DNA from: Frigoribacterium sp. CFBP 13712
GTDB taxonomy: Bacteria > Actinomycetota > Actinomycetes > Actinomycetales > Microbacteriaceae
Direction of reading: 5' to 3'
DNA length: 64,000 nt
Assembly (NCBI RefSeq): GCF_014842255.1
Contig: NZ_JACYVH010000002.1
Location: 296,519 to 360,518, forward strand
The notes under the pieces are model-generated. The model saw only the letters and a list, made by a program, of their open reading frames with translations, was not told the origin of the DNA and made no database searches. The number at the start of each line of letters is the position of its first letter. Within the stretch, counting starts at the first letter, position 1. Made by a program: the position numbers and the translations under genes. This document shows, piece by piece, positions 1-12,486 of this stretch.

Positions 1-2
1 CG

Positions 3-1220
3 GCCGCCGAGGAGCTCGCCGCACGCGAGGCTGCAGCCGTTCAGGCGCAGGAGGACGCGACCACCGTCGCGGACGACGACGTCGCCGGTGATGAGGCTGA
101 GCTCGTCGCCGAGACGGACGAGACCCTGGAGGCCGACAAGGCCACCGACACCGACCAGGACACCGACACCGACGAGGCCACGGACACCGTGGAGGCCACG
201 GACACCGTGGAGGCCGTCGAGTCCGACGAGACCGTGGAGTCCTCCGAAGGCGACGAGACGACCGCGGTGCGGGCTGACGCCGACGCAGTCGTCGGCACTC
301 GAGACGAGGCGACCGGGCCCGAGCCCGTCGTCGGCACCCGAGACGAGGCGACCGGGTCCGAGTCCGACGTCGAGAAGGTCGTCGCCGTCGACGGGACCGA
401 TGCGCAGGAGGCTCCCGTCGTCGACGAGGCGACCCGCGCCTCCTCGGAGGCCGTCGAGGCGCCGGTCGTCCTGTCCATCTCGGGTCTCGTGAAGCGCTAC
501 GGCGCCACGACCGCCGTCGACGGCATCGATCTCGAGGTGAGAGCGGGCTCGTTCTACGGCATCGTCGGCCCGAACGGTGCCGGCAAGACCACGACCCTGT
601 CGATCGTCACCGGTCTGCTGCGCCCCGACGAGGGCAGCGTCAGCGTGCTCGGCAGCGACGTCTGGTCCGATCCGGCCGCAGCGAAGCGCGCCCTCGGCGT
701 GCTGCCCGACAGGCTCCGACTCTTCGACCGTCTGACGGGGGCTCAGCTCCTCTACTACTCGGCGACTCTGCGGGGGCTCGACGGATCGACGGCGCGCAAG
801 CGCACATCGGACCTCGCAACGGCCTTCGGCCTGCAGGACGCACTCGGACGGCTCGTCAGCGACTACTCGGTCGGCATGACGAAGAAGCTCGCCATCGCGG
901 CCGCCATCATCCATTCGCCGCGGGTGCTCGTCCTGGACGAGCCCTTCGAGTCGGTCGACCCGGTGTCGGCGCAGACCGTGACCGACGTGCTGCAGCGCTA
1001 CGTGGCGGGCGGGGGCACCGTCGTCCTGTCGAGCCACAGCATGGATCTCGTCGAGCGCATCTGCGACAGCGTCGCCGTCATCGTCGACGGTCACGTGCTG
1101 GCCAGCGGGACGGTCGACGAGGTCCGTGCCGGGCGCTCACTCGAGCAGACGTTCGTCGAACTGGCAGGCGGTCGGGCCGTCACGGAGGGCATGGAATGGT
1201 TGCAGAGCTTCTCCGACTGA
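3..1220 (+). CDS. ABC transporter ATP-binding protein, 5' end outside window
   Basis: ATPase subunit of an ABC-2 type exporter; it hydrolyses ATP on the cytoplasmic face to drive the permease encoded next. The frame is open to the left edge, so the true start is not visible; GTG at 189 is only an internal candidate. The first 155 or more residues are acidic and low in complexity (runs of E, D, T, V). The ABC domain begins near base 480: Walker A GPNGAGKTT, a degenerate signature (YSVGM instead of LSGGQ), Walker B LVLDEP and an H-loop SSHS. The Q-loop position reads LPDR, without a clear glutamine. It overlaps the permease gene by 25 nt, which implies coupled translation. Substrate is unknown. 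The acidic extension is odd; the ABC assignment is secure. Confidence 0.9.
   Translation, partial: AAEELAAREAAAVQAQEDATTVADDDVAGDEAELVAETDETLEADKATDTDQDTDTDEATDTVEATDTVEAVESDETVESSEGDETTAVRADADAVVGTRDEATGPEPVVGTRDEATGSESDVEKVVAVDGTDAQEAPVVDEATRASSEAVEAPVVLSISGLVKRYGATTAVDGIDLEVRAGSFYGIVGPNGAGKTTTLSIVTGLLRPDEGSVSVLGSDVWSDPAAAKRALGVLPDRLRLFDRLTGAQLLYYSATLRGLDGSTARKRTSDLATAFGLQDALGRLVSDYSVGMTKKLAIAAAIIHSPRVLVLDEPFESVDPVSAQTVTDVLQRYVAGGGTVVLSSHSMDLVERICDSVAVIVDGHVLASGTVDEVRAGRSLEQTFVELAGGRAVTEGMEWLQSFSD
289..366 (+). repeat. Two tandem 39-nt repeats in the acidic extension
   Basis: Two adjacent 39-nt units (289-327, 328-366) differ at only a few bases and encode the repeated peptide VVGTRDEATG. 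A shorter 18-nt duplication encoding EATDTV precedes them near 180-215. Repeat slippage probably makes this extension variable in length between strains. Confidence 0.85.
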
Positions 1221-2761
1221 GGCTCCAGACGATCGCCAACACGGTGCGCTTCGGTCCGCGTGCGCTGCTCGCCGCCGTCGTCTCGGTCCTCGTCGTCCTC
1301 CTCTCGTCCTCCGCGCTCTCGGCTCTGGCCGGCGGGCTCCGCGGTTCGTCGCTCGACGACGTCCGGGCCCTCGTCGTCGGTGGGGGCTCGCTGCTCCTGC
1401 TGGGTTACTTCGTGGTGCCGTTCGCACGGGTGCGCCCGCCCTGGGCGGATCCGCGCCGGCTCGCGCTCGTCGGCACGCCTGAGCCGGCCGCCGCCGCAGG
1501 GCTGGCACTCGGTGCCCTCATCGGGCTCCCCGCCTTCGCGCTCGTCGTGCTGTCGCCCGGGTACGTCCGTGCCTGGGAGGGCACCGGGGCGTCGGCGTCC
1601 GTCGCCGTGGTGGCCGCCGTCGCCGCGGGTGCGACGGCCTTCCTGCTATCGCTGGTCTCGTCCACTCTCAACACCGTCGTGCTCACCTCGCGCCGGTCGC
1701 GGCAGTTCCTCCTGGGCGGGGGAGTCCTCGTGGCTCTGCTCGTCGTGCCGTTGATCGTCGATCTGGTCCGCGCCTCCTGGACGGGCTCCGCGCCCACCGG
1801 CGTGCTGGCCGGGATCCTCGCCTGGACGCCGTTCGGAGCGGCCCTCGCGCTGCCCGGGCACGCCGCCGAGGGCGACACGGCACGGGTCGTGCTCGATGCG
1901 CTCATCGCGGCGGCCTCGCTGGTGGGGCTCTGGTGGGCCTGGCGCGCGCTCGTCGCCCGAGCGTTCGTCGATCGGCCCGAACCCGAGCTCGACGACGACA
2001 CGAGCGGTCTCGGATGGTTCGAGTTCGTGCCGGCCACGCCGATCGGCGCGGTGGCCGCCCGGAGCCTGACGTACTGGATGCGCGACGCGCGTTACCGGAT
2101 GTCCCTCGTCGTCATCCCGATCATCCCTCTGCTCGTGATCCCGCTGGGCATCGCGGGCGTGAGCTGGAACTGGCTGGCGCTCGTCCCGGTGCCGCTGATG
2201 TGCCTGATCGTCGGGTTCCTGCCGCACAACGACGTCGCCTACGACAGCACGGCGCTGTGGCTGCACGTGGCCGCCGACACGAAGGGGTCGTCCGACCGGA
2301 TCGGTCGACTCGCGCCGCCCCTCCTCATCGGCATCCCTCTCGTCGTCATCGGCTCCGCCGTCGCGGTCTGGGCCTTCGGCGACTGGCGCGCCCTCTGGTC
2401 GGAGATCGGGATCGGGTCCGCCCTGCTGCTCAGCGGACTCGGCCTCTCCAGCGTCATGTCGGCGGCCATGCCCTACGCGACCGTGCGTCCGCACGACGAT
2501 CCGTTCCAGCAGCCCCAGTCGAGCGGCTCGTCGTCGGTGCTCGCCCAGACGCTGATGATCGGCGGGGCGCTCGTCTCGGCCGTCCCCGCGCTCTGCTTCG
2601 CGGCCCTCGACCTCTTCGGCGGCGACACGTCGGCGGGTCCGTGGTCGATGGTGTCCGGTATCGCGGTGGGTCTGGTCGTGCTGATCGTCGGGGTCGTCGT
2701 CGGCTCCCGCGTGTTCACGAGGCGCGCGCCCGAGCTGCTGGCCTCCGCTCTCCGCAGCTGA
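1196..2761 (+). CDS. ABC transporter permease, multi-spanning
   Basis: Integral membrane subunit (521 aa) partnering the upstream ATPase. I count roughly twelve hydrophobic segments, including LLAAVVSVLVVLLSSSALSA near residue 25 and pairs around 55, 110, 140, 175, 310, 380 and 490. A charged cytoplasmic stretch (RPEPELDDDTSG) sits near residue 260, consistent with two membrane halves. The ATG lies inside the ATPase gene and follows a GGAGGG ribosome site about 8 nt upstream, which supports this start. No motif reveals the substrate. Export of a peptide, lipid or drug is an inference from the ABC-2-like pairing only. Confidence 0.85.
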   Translation: MVAELLRLRLQTIANTVRFGPRALLAAVVSVLVVLLSSSALSALAGGLRGSSLDDVRALVVGGGSLLLLGYFVVPFARVRPPWADPRRLALVGTPEPAAAAGLALGALIGLPAFALVVLSPGYVRAWEGTGASASVAVVAAVAAGATAFLLSLVSSTLNTVVLTSRRSRQFLLGGGVLVALLVVPLIVDLVRASWTGSAPTGVLAGILAWTPFGAALALPGHAAEGDTARVVLDALIAAASLVGLWWAWRALVARAFVDRPEPELDDDTSGLGWFEFVPATPIGAVAARSLTYWMRDARYRMSLVVIPIIPLLVIPLGIAGVSWNWLALVPVPLMCLIVGFLPHNDVAYDSTALWLHVAADTKGSSDRIGRLAPPLLIGIPLVVIGSAVAVWAFGDWRALWSEIGIGSALLLSGLGLSSVMSAAMPYATVRPHDDPFQQPQSSGSSSVLAQTLMIGGALVSAVPALCFAALDLFGGDTSAGPWSMVSGIAVGLVVLIVGVVVGSRVFTRRAPELLASALRS

Positions 2762-2810
2762 CGGCGCGATCCGAGGGACAGCCCCTCGACGCGGGTACGG
2801 CCCGGCGTCG

Positions 2811-2816
2811 TACCAT
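2811..2816 (+). promoter_or_regulatory. -10 box TACCAT, leaderless promoter candidate
   Basis: TACCAT ends 7 nt before the ATG at 2824, so transcription would begin at or next to the start codon. No convincing -35 is visible. This spacing argues against the in-frame ATG at 2815, which overlaps the box. Confidence 0.5.
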
Positions 2817-2823
2817 GGTCGGC

Positions 2824-3084
2824 ATGAGCAACACGGAAACCGGCGGTGGCCTCGATGTCCTCGATCGCGAGCTCGAGAAGCTCCTCAACGAGGAGAACAT
2901 CGACCCGGGCGATCACGAGCGCTTCTCGCACTACGTCAAGAAGGACAAGATCATGGAGTCCGCCTTGAGCGGCAAGCCCGTCAAGGCGCTCTGCGGCAAG
3001 AAGTGGACCCCGGGTCGCGACCCGGAGAAGTTCCCGGTCTGCCCGACGTGCCGCGACATCTACGAGAAGATGACGAAAGAGTAG
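2824..3084 (+). CDS. DUF3039 family protein
   Basis: Small conserved actinobacterial protein (86 aa) of unknown function. The C-terminal half carries the family signature: KALCGKKWTPGRDPEKFPVC followed by PTCRDIYEKM. The three cysteines (CGKKW and CPTC) could bind a metal, but this is inference. There is no signal peptide or membrane segment, so it should be cytoplasmic. It stands alone between the ABC transporter and the convergent pncB gene, and the -10 box just upstream suggests a leaderless transcript of its own. Confidence 0.85.
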   Translation: MSNTETGGGLDVLDRELEKLLNEENIDPGDHERFSHYVKKDKIMESALSGKPVKALCGKKWTPGRDPEKFPVCPTCRDIYEKMTKE

Positions 3085-3129
3085 AACCGCGCACCACCTG
3101 ATCGTGGCGCCCGGGCACCCCTCGCCCGA

Positions 3130-4419
3130 TCAGGCGTAGACGGTCGGGATGACGGGTTCGCCGCGACCGAGGCGGAATGCGCCGGCAGGCAGCTCGGCGA
3201 CCGCGGTGCGCCTGTGCTCGCGTGCTCGCTGGACACCGGCGTGCCCCATGAAGCGCTCGTCGACGACGCCGCCCGTGACCAGCGGGACGAGCAGGGCGCG
3301 TTCACCGTCGGCGGTCTCGTGGTCGCCCACGCGGACGAGCTCGGTGGTGGCGACGCCGCCGGACAGCACCCGCACGGGAGCCTTCCGGCCGCCGACGCTC
3401 GCCTTGTCCGCCGACTTCTTCGCGACGGAGAGCCACGCGCCGTCGCCGCCCCGGCGGGCGACGAGCTTGTAGACCATCCCCGCGGCCGGATGCCCGGACC
3501 CGGAGACCACCGACGTGCCGACTCCGTAGCTGTCGACGGGCGCGGCGCGCAGGGCGGCGATCGTGTACTCGTCGAGGTCGTTGGTGACCGTGATGCGGGT
3601 GCCGGTGGCCCCGAGGCCGTCGAGCTGACGACGCACCTGCGCCACGAGCGAGGGCAGGTCGCCGCTGTCGATGCGCACGGCGCCGAGGCCCGTGCCCGCG
3701 ACCTCGACGGCCGTGCGGACCGCCTTCTCGATGTCGTAGGTGTCGACGAGCAGAGTCGTGCCCGAGCCGAGGGTGGCGACCTGCGCTCGGAAGGCCTCCT
3801 CCTCGCTGTCGTGCAGCAGGGTGAAGGCGTGCGCGGCCGTCCCCATGGTGGGGACGCCCCAGGTGCGACCGGCCTCGAGGTTGCTCGTGGCGTCGAAGCC
3901 CGCGATGTAGGCGGCTCGGGCGGCGGCCACGGCGCTCCGCTCGCCGGTGCGTCGCGAGCCCATCTCGGCGAGGGGGCGACCGTCGGCTGCGGCCACCATC
4001 CGCGCTGCGGCGCCGGCCACCGCCGAGTCGTAGTTGAAGACGCTGAGCGCGAGCGTCTCGAGCAGGACCCCCTCGGCGAAGGTCGATTCGACCACCAGGA
4101 TCGGCGAGCCGGGCAGATAGACCTCGCCCTCGGCGTAGCCGTGCACGTCGCCCGAGAACCGGTAGTCGGCGAGCCAGTCGATCGTGGCGCCGTCGACGAT
4201 GCGCTCGTCGCGGAGCCAGGACAGCTCGGCGTCGCCGAATCGGAAGCGGGTCAGCTCGTCGAGGAACCTGCCCGTCCCGGCCACGACGCCGTAGCGGCGC
4301 CCCTCGGGGAGGCGACGGGCGAACACCTCGAAGACGCTGTCGCGGTGGGCGGTGCCGGCGCGGAGCGCGGCCTCGACCATCGTCAGCTCGTACCGGTCGG
4401 TCAGCAGTGCACTGGTCAC
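3130..4419 (-). CDS. pncB: Nicotinate phosphoribosyltransferase
   Basis: Catalyses nicotinate + PRPP + ATP to nicotinate mononucleotide, the first step of the Preiss-Handler NAD salvage route, in the cytoplasm. The 429-aa product has the family N-terminus [10 protein letters not shown], the central GSRRTG loop, the PRPP-site region RIDSGDL and the phosphate loop near VGTSVVSG. Length is normal for the family. The GTG start sits 6 nt after a TAGGCT box, fitting a leaderless transcript. It is divergent from murI, with about 60 nt holding both promoters. Confidence 0.96.
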   Translation of the reverse strand: MTSALLTDRYELTMVEAALRAGTAHRDSVFEVFARRLPEGRRYGVVAGTGRFLDELTRFRFGDAELSWLRDERIVDGATIDWLADYRFSGDVHGYAEGEVYLPGSPILVVESTFAEGVLLETLALSVFNYDSAVAGAAARMVAAADGRPLAEMGSRRTGERSAVAAARAAYIAGFDATSNLEAGRTWGVPTMGTAAHAFTLLHDSEEEAFRAQVATLGSGTTLLVDTYDIEKAVRTAVEVAGTGLGAVRIDSGDLPSLVAQVRRQLDGLGATGTRITVTNDLDEYTIAALRAAPVDSYGVGTSVVSGSGHPAAGMVYKLVARRGGDGAWLSVAKKSADKASVGGRKAPVRVLSGGVATTELVRVGDHETADGERALLVPLVTGGVVDERFMGHAGVQRAREHRRTAVAELPAGAFRLGRGEPVIPTVYA

Positions 4420-4425
4420 GGACTC

Positions 4426-4431
4426 AGCCTA
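4426..4431 (-). promoter_or_regulatory. -10 box TAGGCT of pncB (leaderless)
   Basis: On the minus strand TAGGCT is followed by exactly 6 nt and then the GTG of pncB, placing the probable transcription start on the start codon. Confidence 0.6.
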
Positions 4432-4465
4432 GGCCGCGCGAGCCGGGCGGACCGCACGAGCCGGG

Positions 4466-4471
4466 TAGGCT
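4466..4471 (+). promoter_or_regulatory. -10 box TAGGCT of murI operon
   Basis: TAGGCT lies 8 nt before the murI GTG; no ribosome site is visible between them, so the murI message is probably leaderless. It would drive murI-rph-rdgB. Confidence 0.55.
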
Positions 4472-4479
4472 GGGCGACC

Positions 4480-5364
4480 GTGACGGACGCACCCATCGGA
4501 GTCTTCGACAGCGGGGTCGGGGGGCTGACGGTGTCCCGGGCCATCATCGACCAGCTGCCCCGCGAGTCCATCCTCTACGTCGGCGACACCGTCCACTCGC
4601 CCTACGGGCCGAAGCCGATCGCGACGGTGCGCGAGTACGCCCTCGCCGTCATGGACGACCTCGTCGAGCAGGGCGTCAAGCTGCTGGTCATCGCGTGCAA
4701 CACCGCGTCGGCAGCCGTCCTCCGAGACGCTCGCGAGCGCTACACGATCGGCCGGGGCATCCCGGTCGTCGAGGTCATCCAGCCCGCCGTCCGGTCGGCG
4801 GTCAAGCAGACCAGGGCGAGACGCATCGGCGTGATCGGCACCGAGGGGACCATCAACTCGCGCGCTTACGAGGACGCCTTCGCGGCGGCGGCCGACCTCG
4901 AGCTCTTCACCCGGGCGTGCCCCCGGTTCGTCGAGTTCGTCGAGGCGGGCGACACGTCGAGCGCCGAGCTGCGGGCCGTCGCCGAGCAGTACCTCGCCCC
5001 GCTCCGCGACGCCCGGGTCGACACCCTCGTGCTCGGCTGCACCCACTACCCCCTGATGTCCGCGGCCATCCAGTACGTGATGGGGCCTGACGTCCATCTG
5101 GTCTCGAGCGCCGACGAGACGGCCGCCGACGTCTACCGCACCCTCGTCGACCATGACCTCGAGGCCCCGGCGGGCAGCGTGCCCCGCTACGAGTTCGAGG
5201 CGACCGGCGACGACCAGGGGTCGTTCCTCCGTCTGGCCAAGCGCTTCCTGGGGCCCGAGATTTCCCGGGTCGGCCATCTCGAGACCGGCGCGATCGACCT
5301 CCCCCCACGACCTTCCCGCACGACCGAGCAGGGGCCGAGCACCGGCCCGAGGAGAACAGCATGA
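4480..5364 (+). CDS. murI: Glutamate racemase
   Basis: Interconverts L- and D-glutamate, supplying D-Glu for peptidoglycan in the cytoplasm. The 294-aa product opens with [13 protein letters not shown] (substrate loop with the conserved Asp and Ser). Both catalytic cysteines are present, in ACNTAS (Cys73) and GCTHYP (about Cys187). The last 25 residues are a P/S/T-rich tail beyond the usual fold. GTG is chosen because the homology starts immediately after it and a -10 box lies just upstream. The stop overlaps the rph start (ATGA), so the three-gene run to rdgB is translationally coupled. Confidence 0.96.
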   Translation: MTDAPIGVFDSGVGGLTVSRAIIDQLPRESILYVGDTVHSPYGPKPIATVREYALAVMDDLVEQGVKLLVIACNTASAAVLRDARERYTIGRGIPVVEVIQPAVRSAVKQTRARRIGVIGTEGTINSRAYEDAFAAAADLELFTRACPRFVEFVEAGDTSSAELRAVAEQYLAPLRDARVDTLVLGCTHYPLMSAAIQYVMGPDVHLVSSADETAADVYRTLVDHDLEAPAGSVPRYEFEATGDDQGSFLRLAKRFLGPEISRVGHLETGAIDLPPRPSRTTEQGPSTGPRRTA

Positions 5365-6131
5365 GCGACGACACGACCACCAGCACCAGCGCCAGCGCCA
5401 GCACGACCGTCCGCGCCGACGGTCGACGGGTCGACGACCTCCGCACCGTCACCATCGAGAAGGGCTGGAGCTCGCAGGCCGAGGGCAGTGCGCTGGTCTC
5501 GTTCGGTGACACGAAGGTGCTCTGCACCGCGTCGTTCACGAACGGCGTCCCCCGGTGGCTCACGGGCAAGGGCAAGGGCTGGGTGACCGCCGAGTACTCG
5601 ATGCTGCCGCGGGCCACCAACTCGCGCAACGACCGCGAGAGCGTCAAGGGCAAGATCGGCGGTCGCACCCACGAGATCTCCCGTCTGATCGGTCGCAGCC
5701 TGCGTGCGGTCGTCGACACGAAGGCTCTCGGCGAGAACACGATCGTGCTCGACTGCGACGTGCTGCAGGCCGACGGTGGCACCCGCACCGCGGCGATCAC
5801 GGGCGCCTACGTGGCCCTCGCGCAGGCCATCGAATGGGGTCGCGAGAAGAAGTTCATCGCGCAGAAGGCCTCGCCCCTGACCGACAGCGTCTCGGCCGTG
5901 TCCGTCGGCATCATCGACGGCGAGCCGATGCTCGATCTCGCCTACGTCGAGGACGTCCGCGCCGAGACCGACATGAACGTCGTGGTCACGGGCAGCGGTC
6001 TCTTCGTCGAGGTGCAGGGCACGGCCGAGGGCGCGCCCTTCGACCGTCGCGAGCTGGGCGAGCTGCTCGACCTCGCCGTCGCGGGCGCCGCCGATCTCAC
6101 GCGCATCCAGCTCGAGGTGCTCGGCAAGTGA
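5361..6131 (+). CDS. rph: Ribonuclease PH
   Basis: Phosphorolytic 3'-5' exoribonuclease that trims tRNA 3' ends, releasing nucleoside diphosphates. The 256-aa product starts with a short S/T-rich extension, then the conserved RADGR motif, [15 protein letters not shown], the substrate-binding [15 protein letters not shown] stretch and the catalytic region [20 protein letters not shown]. Length is typical. It overlaps murI by 4 nt and rdgB by 4 nt. Pairing of rph with rdgB is common in actinobacteria. Confidence 0.97.
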   Translation: MSDDTTTSTSASASTTVRADGRRVDDLRTVTIEKGWSSQAEGSALVSFGDTKVLCTASFTNGVPRWLTGKGKGWVTAEYSMLPRATNSRNDRESVKGKIGGRTHEISRLIGRSLRAVVDTKALGENTIVLDCDVLQADGGTRTAAITGAYVALAQAIEWGREKKFIAQKASPLTDSVSAVSVGIIDGEPMLDLAYVEDVRAETDMNVVVTGSGLFVEVQGTAEGAPFDRRELGELLDLAVAGAADLTRIQLEVLGK

Positions 6132-6715
6132 CGAAGGTCGTCATCGCCACGCACAACCAGGGCAAGGTGGCCGAGCTCCGACTGCTGCTGGCCGAGACGG
6201 CGCCGGGCGTCGAACTGGTCGCCTACGACGGACCGGAGCCCGTCGAAGACGGCGACAGCTTCGTGGCCAACGCGCTGATCAAGGCGCGGGCGGCCGCCGA
6301 GCACACCGGGCTCCCCGCGCTCGCCGACGACAGCGGCATCTCGGCCGCCGCCCTCGACGGCGCGCCGGGCATCCACTCGGCGCGCTACGCCGGCACCCGA
6401 GACGCCGACGACAACATCGACAAGCTGCTCCGCGAGGTCTCGGCCCACGACGACCGCTCCGTCTGGTTCTCGTGCGCGGCCGCGCTCGTCGTACCCGGCG
6501 AGGAGGCGTCCGAGCACGTCGAGTCGGGGGAGTGGCGGGGGACCCTGCTGGAGGCGCGGGTCGGCTCGAACGGACACGGCTACGATCCGGTCTTCCGCCC
6601 CGACGGCGAGACCCGGAGCGCAGCGGAGCTCACGACCGACGAGAAGAACGCGGTCAGTCACCGTGCGCGGGCGTTCCGGGCGATCGCGCCCTACGTGGCG
6701 GCGCTGGCGGACTGA
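6128..6715 (+). CDS. rdgB: Non-canonical purine NTP pyrophosphatase (RdgB/HAM1)
   Basis: Hydrolyses dITP, ITP and XTP to monophosphates, keeping deaminated purines out of nucleic acids. The 195-aa product has the N-terminal substrate motif [11 protein letters not shown], the catalytic [20 protein letters not shown] segment, and the late conserved [10 protein letters not shown] and SHRARAF motifs. The GTG start overlaps the rph stop (GTGA), so it is the last gene of murI-rph-rdgB. It converges on dedA across only 22 nt, which hold one copy of the dispersed 10-mer and no obvious terminator. Confidence 0.96.
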   Translation: MTKVVIATHNQGKVAELRLLLAETAPGVELVAYDGPEPVEDGDSFVANALIKARAAAEHTGLPALADDSGISAAALDGAPGIHSARYAGTRDADDNIDKLLREVSAHDDRSVWFSCAAALVVPGEEASEHVESGEWRGTLLEARVGSNGHGYDPVFRPDGETRSAAELTTDEKNAVSHRARAFRAIAPYVAALAD

Positions 6716-6737
6716 GTCGACCCGCGCCTCCTCGGCG

Positions 6738-7463
6738 TCAGCCCTGGTGAGGCGTGCCCGAGACCTCGGACGCGCCGGACAGGTCGACGTCGTCGGATCC
6801 GCCGGTCGGCCCGGTCTTCTTGGCCTGGTGCACGCCGTGGAGGTAGTGGATCGCGATCGGGACGACGGTGGCCAGCACCGCGCCGAGCAGGATCAGATCG
6901 ATGTACGAGCTGACGAAGTCCGCGATCGGGGGGATGTGCCCGATGCCGAAGCCCAGCAGGGTGATGCCCATTCCCCAGACGACCGCCCCGATCGCGTTGA
7001 AGAGCGAGTAGCGGCGGTAGCTCATGTGGCCGACGCCCGCCATGATGGGCGCGAAGGTGCGGACGACCGGCACGAACCTCGCGATGATGACGGCCATCGG
7101 GCCGAACCGTTCGAAGAAGGCGTTGGTGCGGTTCACGTTCGCGACGCTGAAGAGACCGCTCTCCTTCCGCTCGAAGATGCGGGGCCCGACCTTGTGTCCG
7201 ATCAGATAGCCGAGCTCGCCCCCCGCGAAGGCGGCGATGCTGATGAAGACGGCGATCAGCCAGATCGGCATGCCGAGGGCGCCCGGGTTCGTGGCCGCCA
7301 GGATGCCCGTGATGATCAGCAGGGTGTCGCCCGGGAACAGGAACCCGATGAGCAGTCCGGTCTCGGCGAAGACCAGGACGCAGACGCCGAGCACGGCCCA
7401 CGGGCCGAACGCCGAGAGGAGGTACTCGGGGTCGAGCCAGGGGATGGAGACGAGGGGCAGCAT
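6738..7463 (-). CDS. DedA family membrane protein
   Basis: Membrane protein of 241 aa in the DedA/SNARE-associated family, implicated in lipid carrier recycling and membrane homeostasis. Family marks include the re-entrant loop FAETGLLIGFLFPGDTLL near residue 32, the GGELGYLIGHKVG segment, and the FARFVP-type signature seen here as ARFVPVVRTFAPIMAGVGHM. About five hydrophobic segments are visible. The C-terminal 25 residues are polar. A second DedA-type gene lies at 20.5 kb with different flanks, so the two are old paralogues. Substrate cannot be told from sequence. Confidence 0.92.
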   Translation of the reverse strand: MLPLVSIPWLDPEYLLSAFGPWAVLGVCVLVFAETGLLIGFLFPGDTLLIITGILAATNPGALGMPIWLIAVFISIAAFAGGELGYLIGHKVGPRIFERKESGLFSVANVNRTNAFFERFGPMAVIIARFVPVVRTFAPIMAGVGHMSYRRYSLFNAIGAVVWGMGITLLGFGIGHIPPIADFVSSYIDLILLGAVLATVVPIAIHYLHGVHQAKKTGPTGGSDDVDLSGASEVSGTPHQG

Positions 7464-7488
7464 CGGGTTGTTCTCCGGTCGGGTCGAG

Positions 7489-7570
7489 TGCGGGAGAAGG
7501 GACTTGAACCCTCACGCTCGAAAGCACAGGAACCTAAATCCTGCGTGTCTGCCAATTCCACCACTCCCGC
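7489..7570 (-). tRNA. tRNA-Leu (anticodon UAG)
   Basis: The minus strand folds as a class II tRNA. The acceptor GCGGGAG pairs with CTCCCGC plus discriminator A. The D-arm is TGGCAGAC, the anticodon stem GCAGGA/TCCTGT encloses loop TTTAGGT (anticodon TAG), a long variable arm follows, and the T-arm carries GGTTCAAGTC. CCA is not encoded. Decodes CUA and, by wobble, other CUN codons. Confidence 0.97.
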
Positions 7571-7640
7571 GGCAGGGTCAGTGTAGCGAGCCGCTCGACG
7601 GGAACGCGATCGCCTGCCGGCACCGGACGGGCAGGAGGCG

Positions 7641-8894
7641 CTACCGCTGCGACCGGGGCACGTGCGGCGAGTACCGGGGCACGTAGCGCACCAGGATCGC
7701 CGCGCCGATCAGCCCGAGCACGCCCATCACGCCGCTGGCCACCGAGATCGAGACGAGGGCCGTCACGGCCGAGATCAGCAGGGGCGCACCGGCGCTGCCC
7801 GCGTCGCCCGTGAAGCGCCAGGCGCCGAGGAACGGCGCGGGGTCGCGCTCGTCGGCGAGATCGGCACCCAGGGTCATGAGGATGCCGCTGCCCACCCCGT
7901 TGGCGAGCGACATGAAGACCGCGACGGCGACGAACCACCCCACCCGGGCGTCGAGGTCGTGGGTCAGCGAGAGGGCCAGGTAGGAGACCCCCAGGCCCAC
8001 CATGCAGGGCACGGCGCTCCAGAGGCGGCCGAAACGGTCCATGATCTGACCGCTCGTGTAGAAGAGCGCGAAGTCCGCCGCGCCCGCGACGCCGATGATG
8101 ATCGCCGTCTCGGACGCCCCGAGTCCGATGCTGACGGCCCACAGGGGGAGCATGACCTGCCTGCCGGAGCGCATGGCCCCGATCAGAGCGGCACCGCTGC
8201 CGAGCTTGACCAGCACCCCGCGGTGTCGCCAGAGCGTCGCGAAGAGCCCCTGGCGCTCGAGGGCGACGAGATCGGGCTCGTCGGAGGCCCGACGCGCGGC
8301 GGGGCGCTCGCCGAACGCGGCCGCCGGATCGCGCAGGACGAGCAGCGACACGGCCGCCCCGAGGCAGCCGACGATGTGCACCACGAACGCGGACTGCACG
8401 CTGCCGGTGAGCTCGATCACCCCCGCCGAGAGGAACGGCCCCACGAAGTAGCCCAGCCGGAAGACGCCGCCGAGGCTCGACAGGGCGCGGGCGCGGATGG
8501 CGACGGGCACGAAGCTCGTCATGAACGCGTGCCGAGCCAGGGCGAACACCGCGGTCGCCAGACCGATCACCAGCACGCCGATCGCCAGGACGACCTCGTT
8601 CGGGGCGAGGAGGCAGGTCACCAGCCCGCCGATGCTGACCAGGGAGGCGCCGATCATGCTGCTGCGCTCGCCGACCCGCGAGACCAGCCAGCCGCTCGGG
8701 ATGTCGCCGATCAGCTCGCCCACGAGGATGAGCGCGGCGACGAACGCGGCGAACGGCAGGGAGGCGCCGAGTCCGCTCGCGACGACGGGGATGATCGGGA
8801 TGATGGCGCCCTCGCCGATCGCGAACAGGGCCGCGGGGAGGAAGGCGGCCAGAGCCACCGACCGCATGCTGAAGTCGGGTGCGGAGTCGGTCAT
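7641..8894 (-). CDS. Major facilitator superfamily transporter
   Basis: Putative 12-helix secondary transporter of the inner membrane (417 aa). The first half holds the MFS loop motif GWLVSRVGERSSMIG near residue 68 and a helix LARHAFMTSFVP typical of drug exporters. A polar central loop of about 35 residues ([20 protein letters not shown]) separates the halves. The second half has the weaker GQIMDRFGR repeat. The substrate is unknown; drug or metabolite efflux is likely but unproven. It is divergent from mnmA, and a TAGTCT box lies just upstream of its ATG. Confidence 0.9.
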   Translation of the reverse strand: MTDSAPDFSMRSVALAAFLPAALFAIGEGAIIPIIPVVASGLGASLPFAAFVAALILVGELIGDIPSGWLVSRVGERSSMIGASLVSIGGLVTCLLAPNEVVLAIGVLVIGLATAVFALARHAFMTSFVPVAIRARALSSLGGVFRLGYFVGPFLSAGVIELTGSVQSAFVVHIVGCLGAAVSLLVLRDPAAAFGERPAARRASDEPDLVALERQGLFATLWRHRGVLVKLGSGAALIGAMRSGRQVMLPLWAVSIGLGASETAIIIGVAGAADFALFYTSGQIMDRFGRLWSAVPCMVGLGVSYLALSLTHDLDARVGWFVAVAVFMSLANGVGSGILMTLGADLADERDPAPFLGAWRFTGDAGSAGAPLLISAVTALVSISVASGVMGVLGLIGAAILVRYVPRYSPHVPRSQR

Positions 8895-8904
8895 GTCGTC
8901 GGCC

Positions 8905-8910
8905 AGACTA
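8905..8910 (-). promoter_or_regulatory. -10 box TAGTCT of the MFS gene
   Basis: TAGTCT on the minus strand ends 10 nt before the MFS start, so the untranslated leader would be only a few bases. Confidence 0.45.
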
Positions 8911-8941
8911 GCTCCGCCCCGGCGGGGGCCCGTCCGCTGCG

Positions 8942-8947
8942 TACACT
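8942..8947 (+). promoter_or_regulatory. -10 box TACACT of mnmA (leaderless)
   Basis: TACACT is followed by exactly 6 nt and the mnmA ATG, with no ribosome site between. A leaderless transcript covering mnmA and ligA is the simplest reading. Confidence 0.65.
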
Positions 8948-8953
8948 TGTCGG

Positions 8954-12404
<3,451 letters not shown>

Positions 12405-12434
12405 CGCATCTGGTGGGGCGTCATCGGCTCCCCC

Positions 12435-12440
12435 TACGAT
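12435..12440 (+). promoter_or_regulatory. -10 box TACGAT before the secreted hydrolase
   Basis: TACGAT lies 46 nt before the chosen GTG. The leader it would produce holds an ATG at 12441 in another frame, which I do not consider a gene. Confidence 0.4.
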
Positions 12441-12486
12441 ATGAGCGCACATCGTCTTCGGGCTGTAGGGGGTTCGGGGTACAGGT

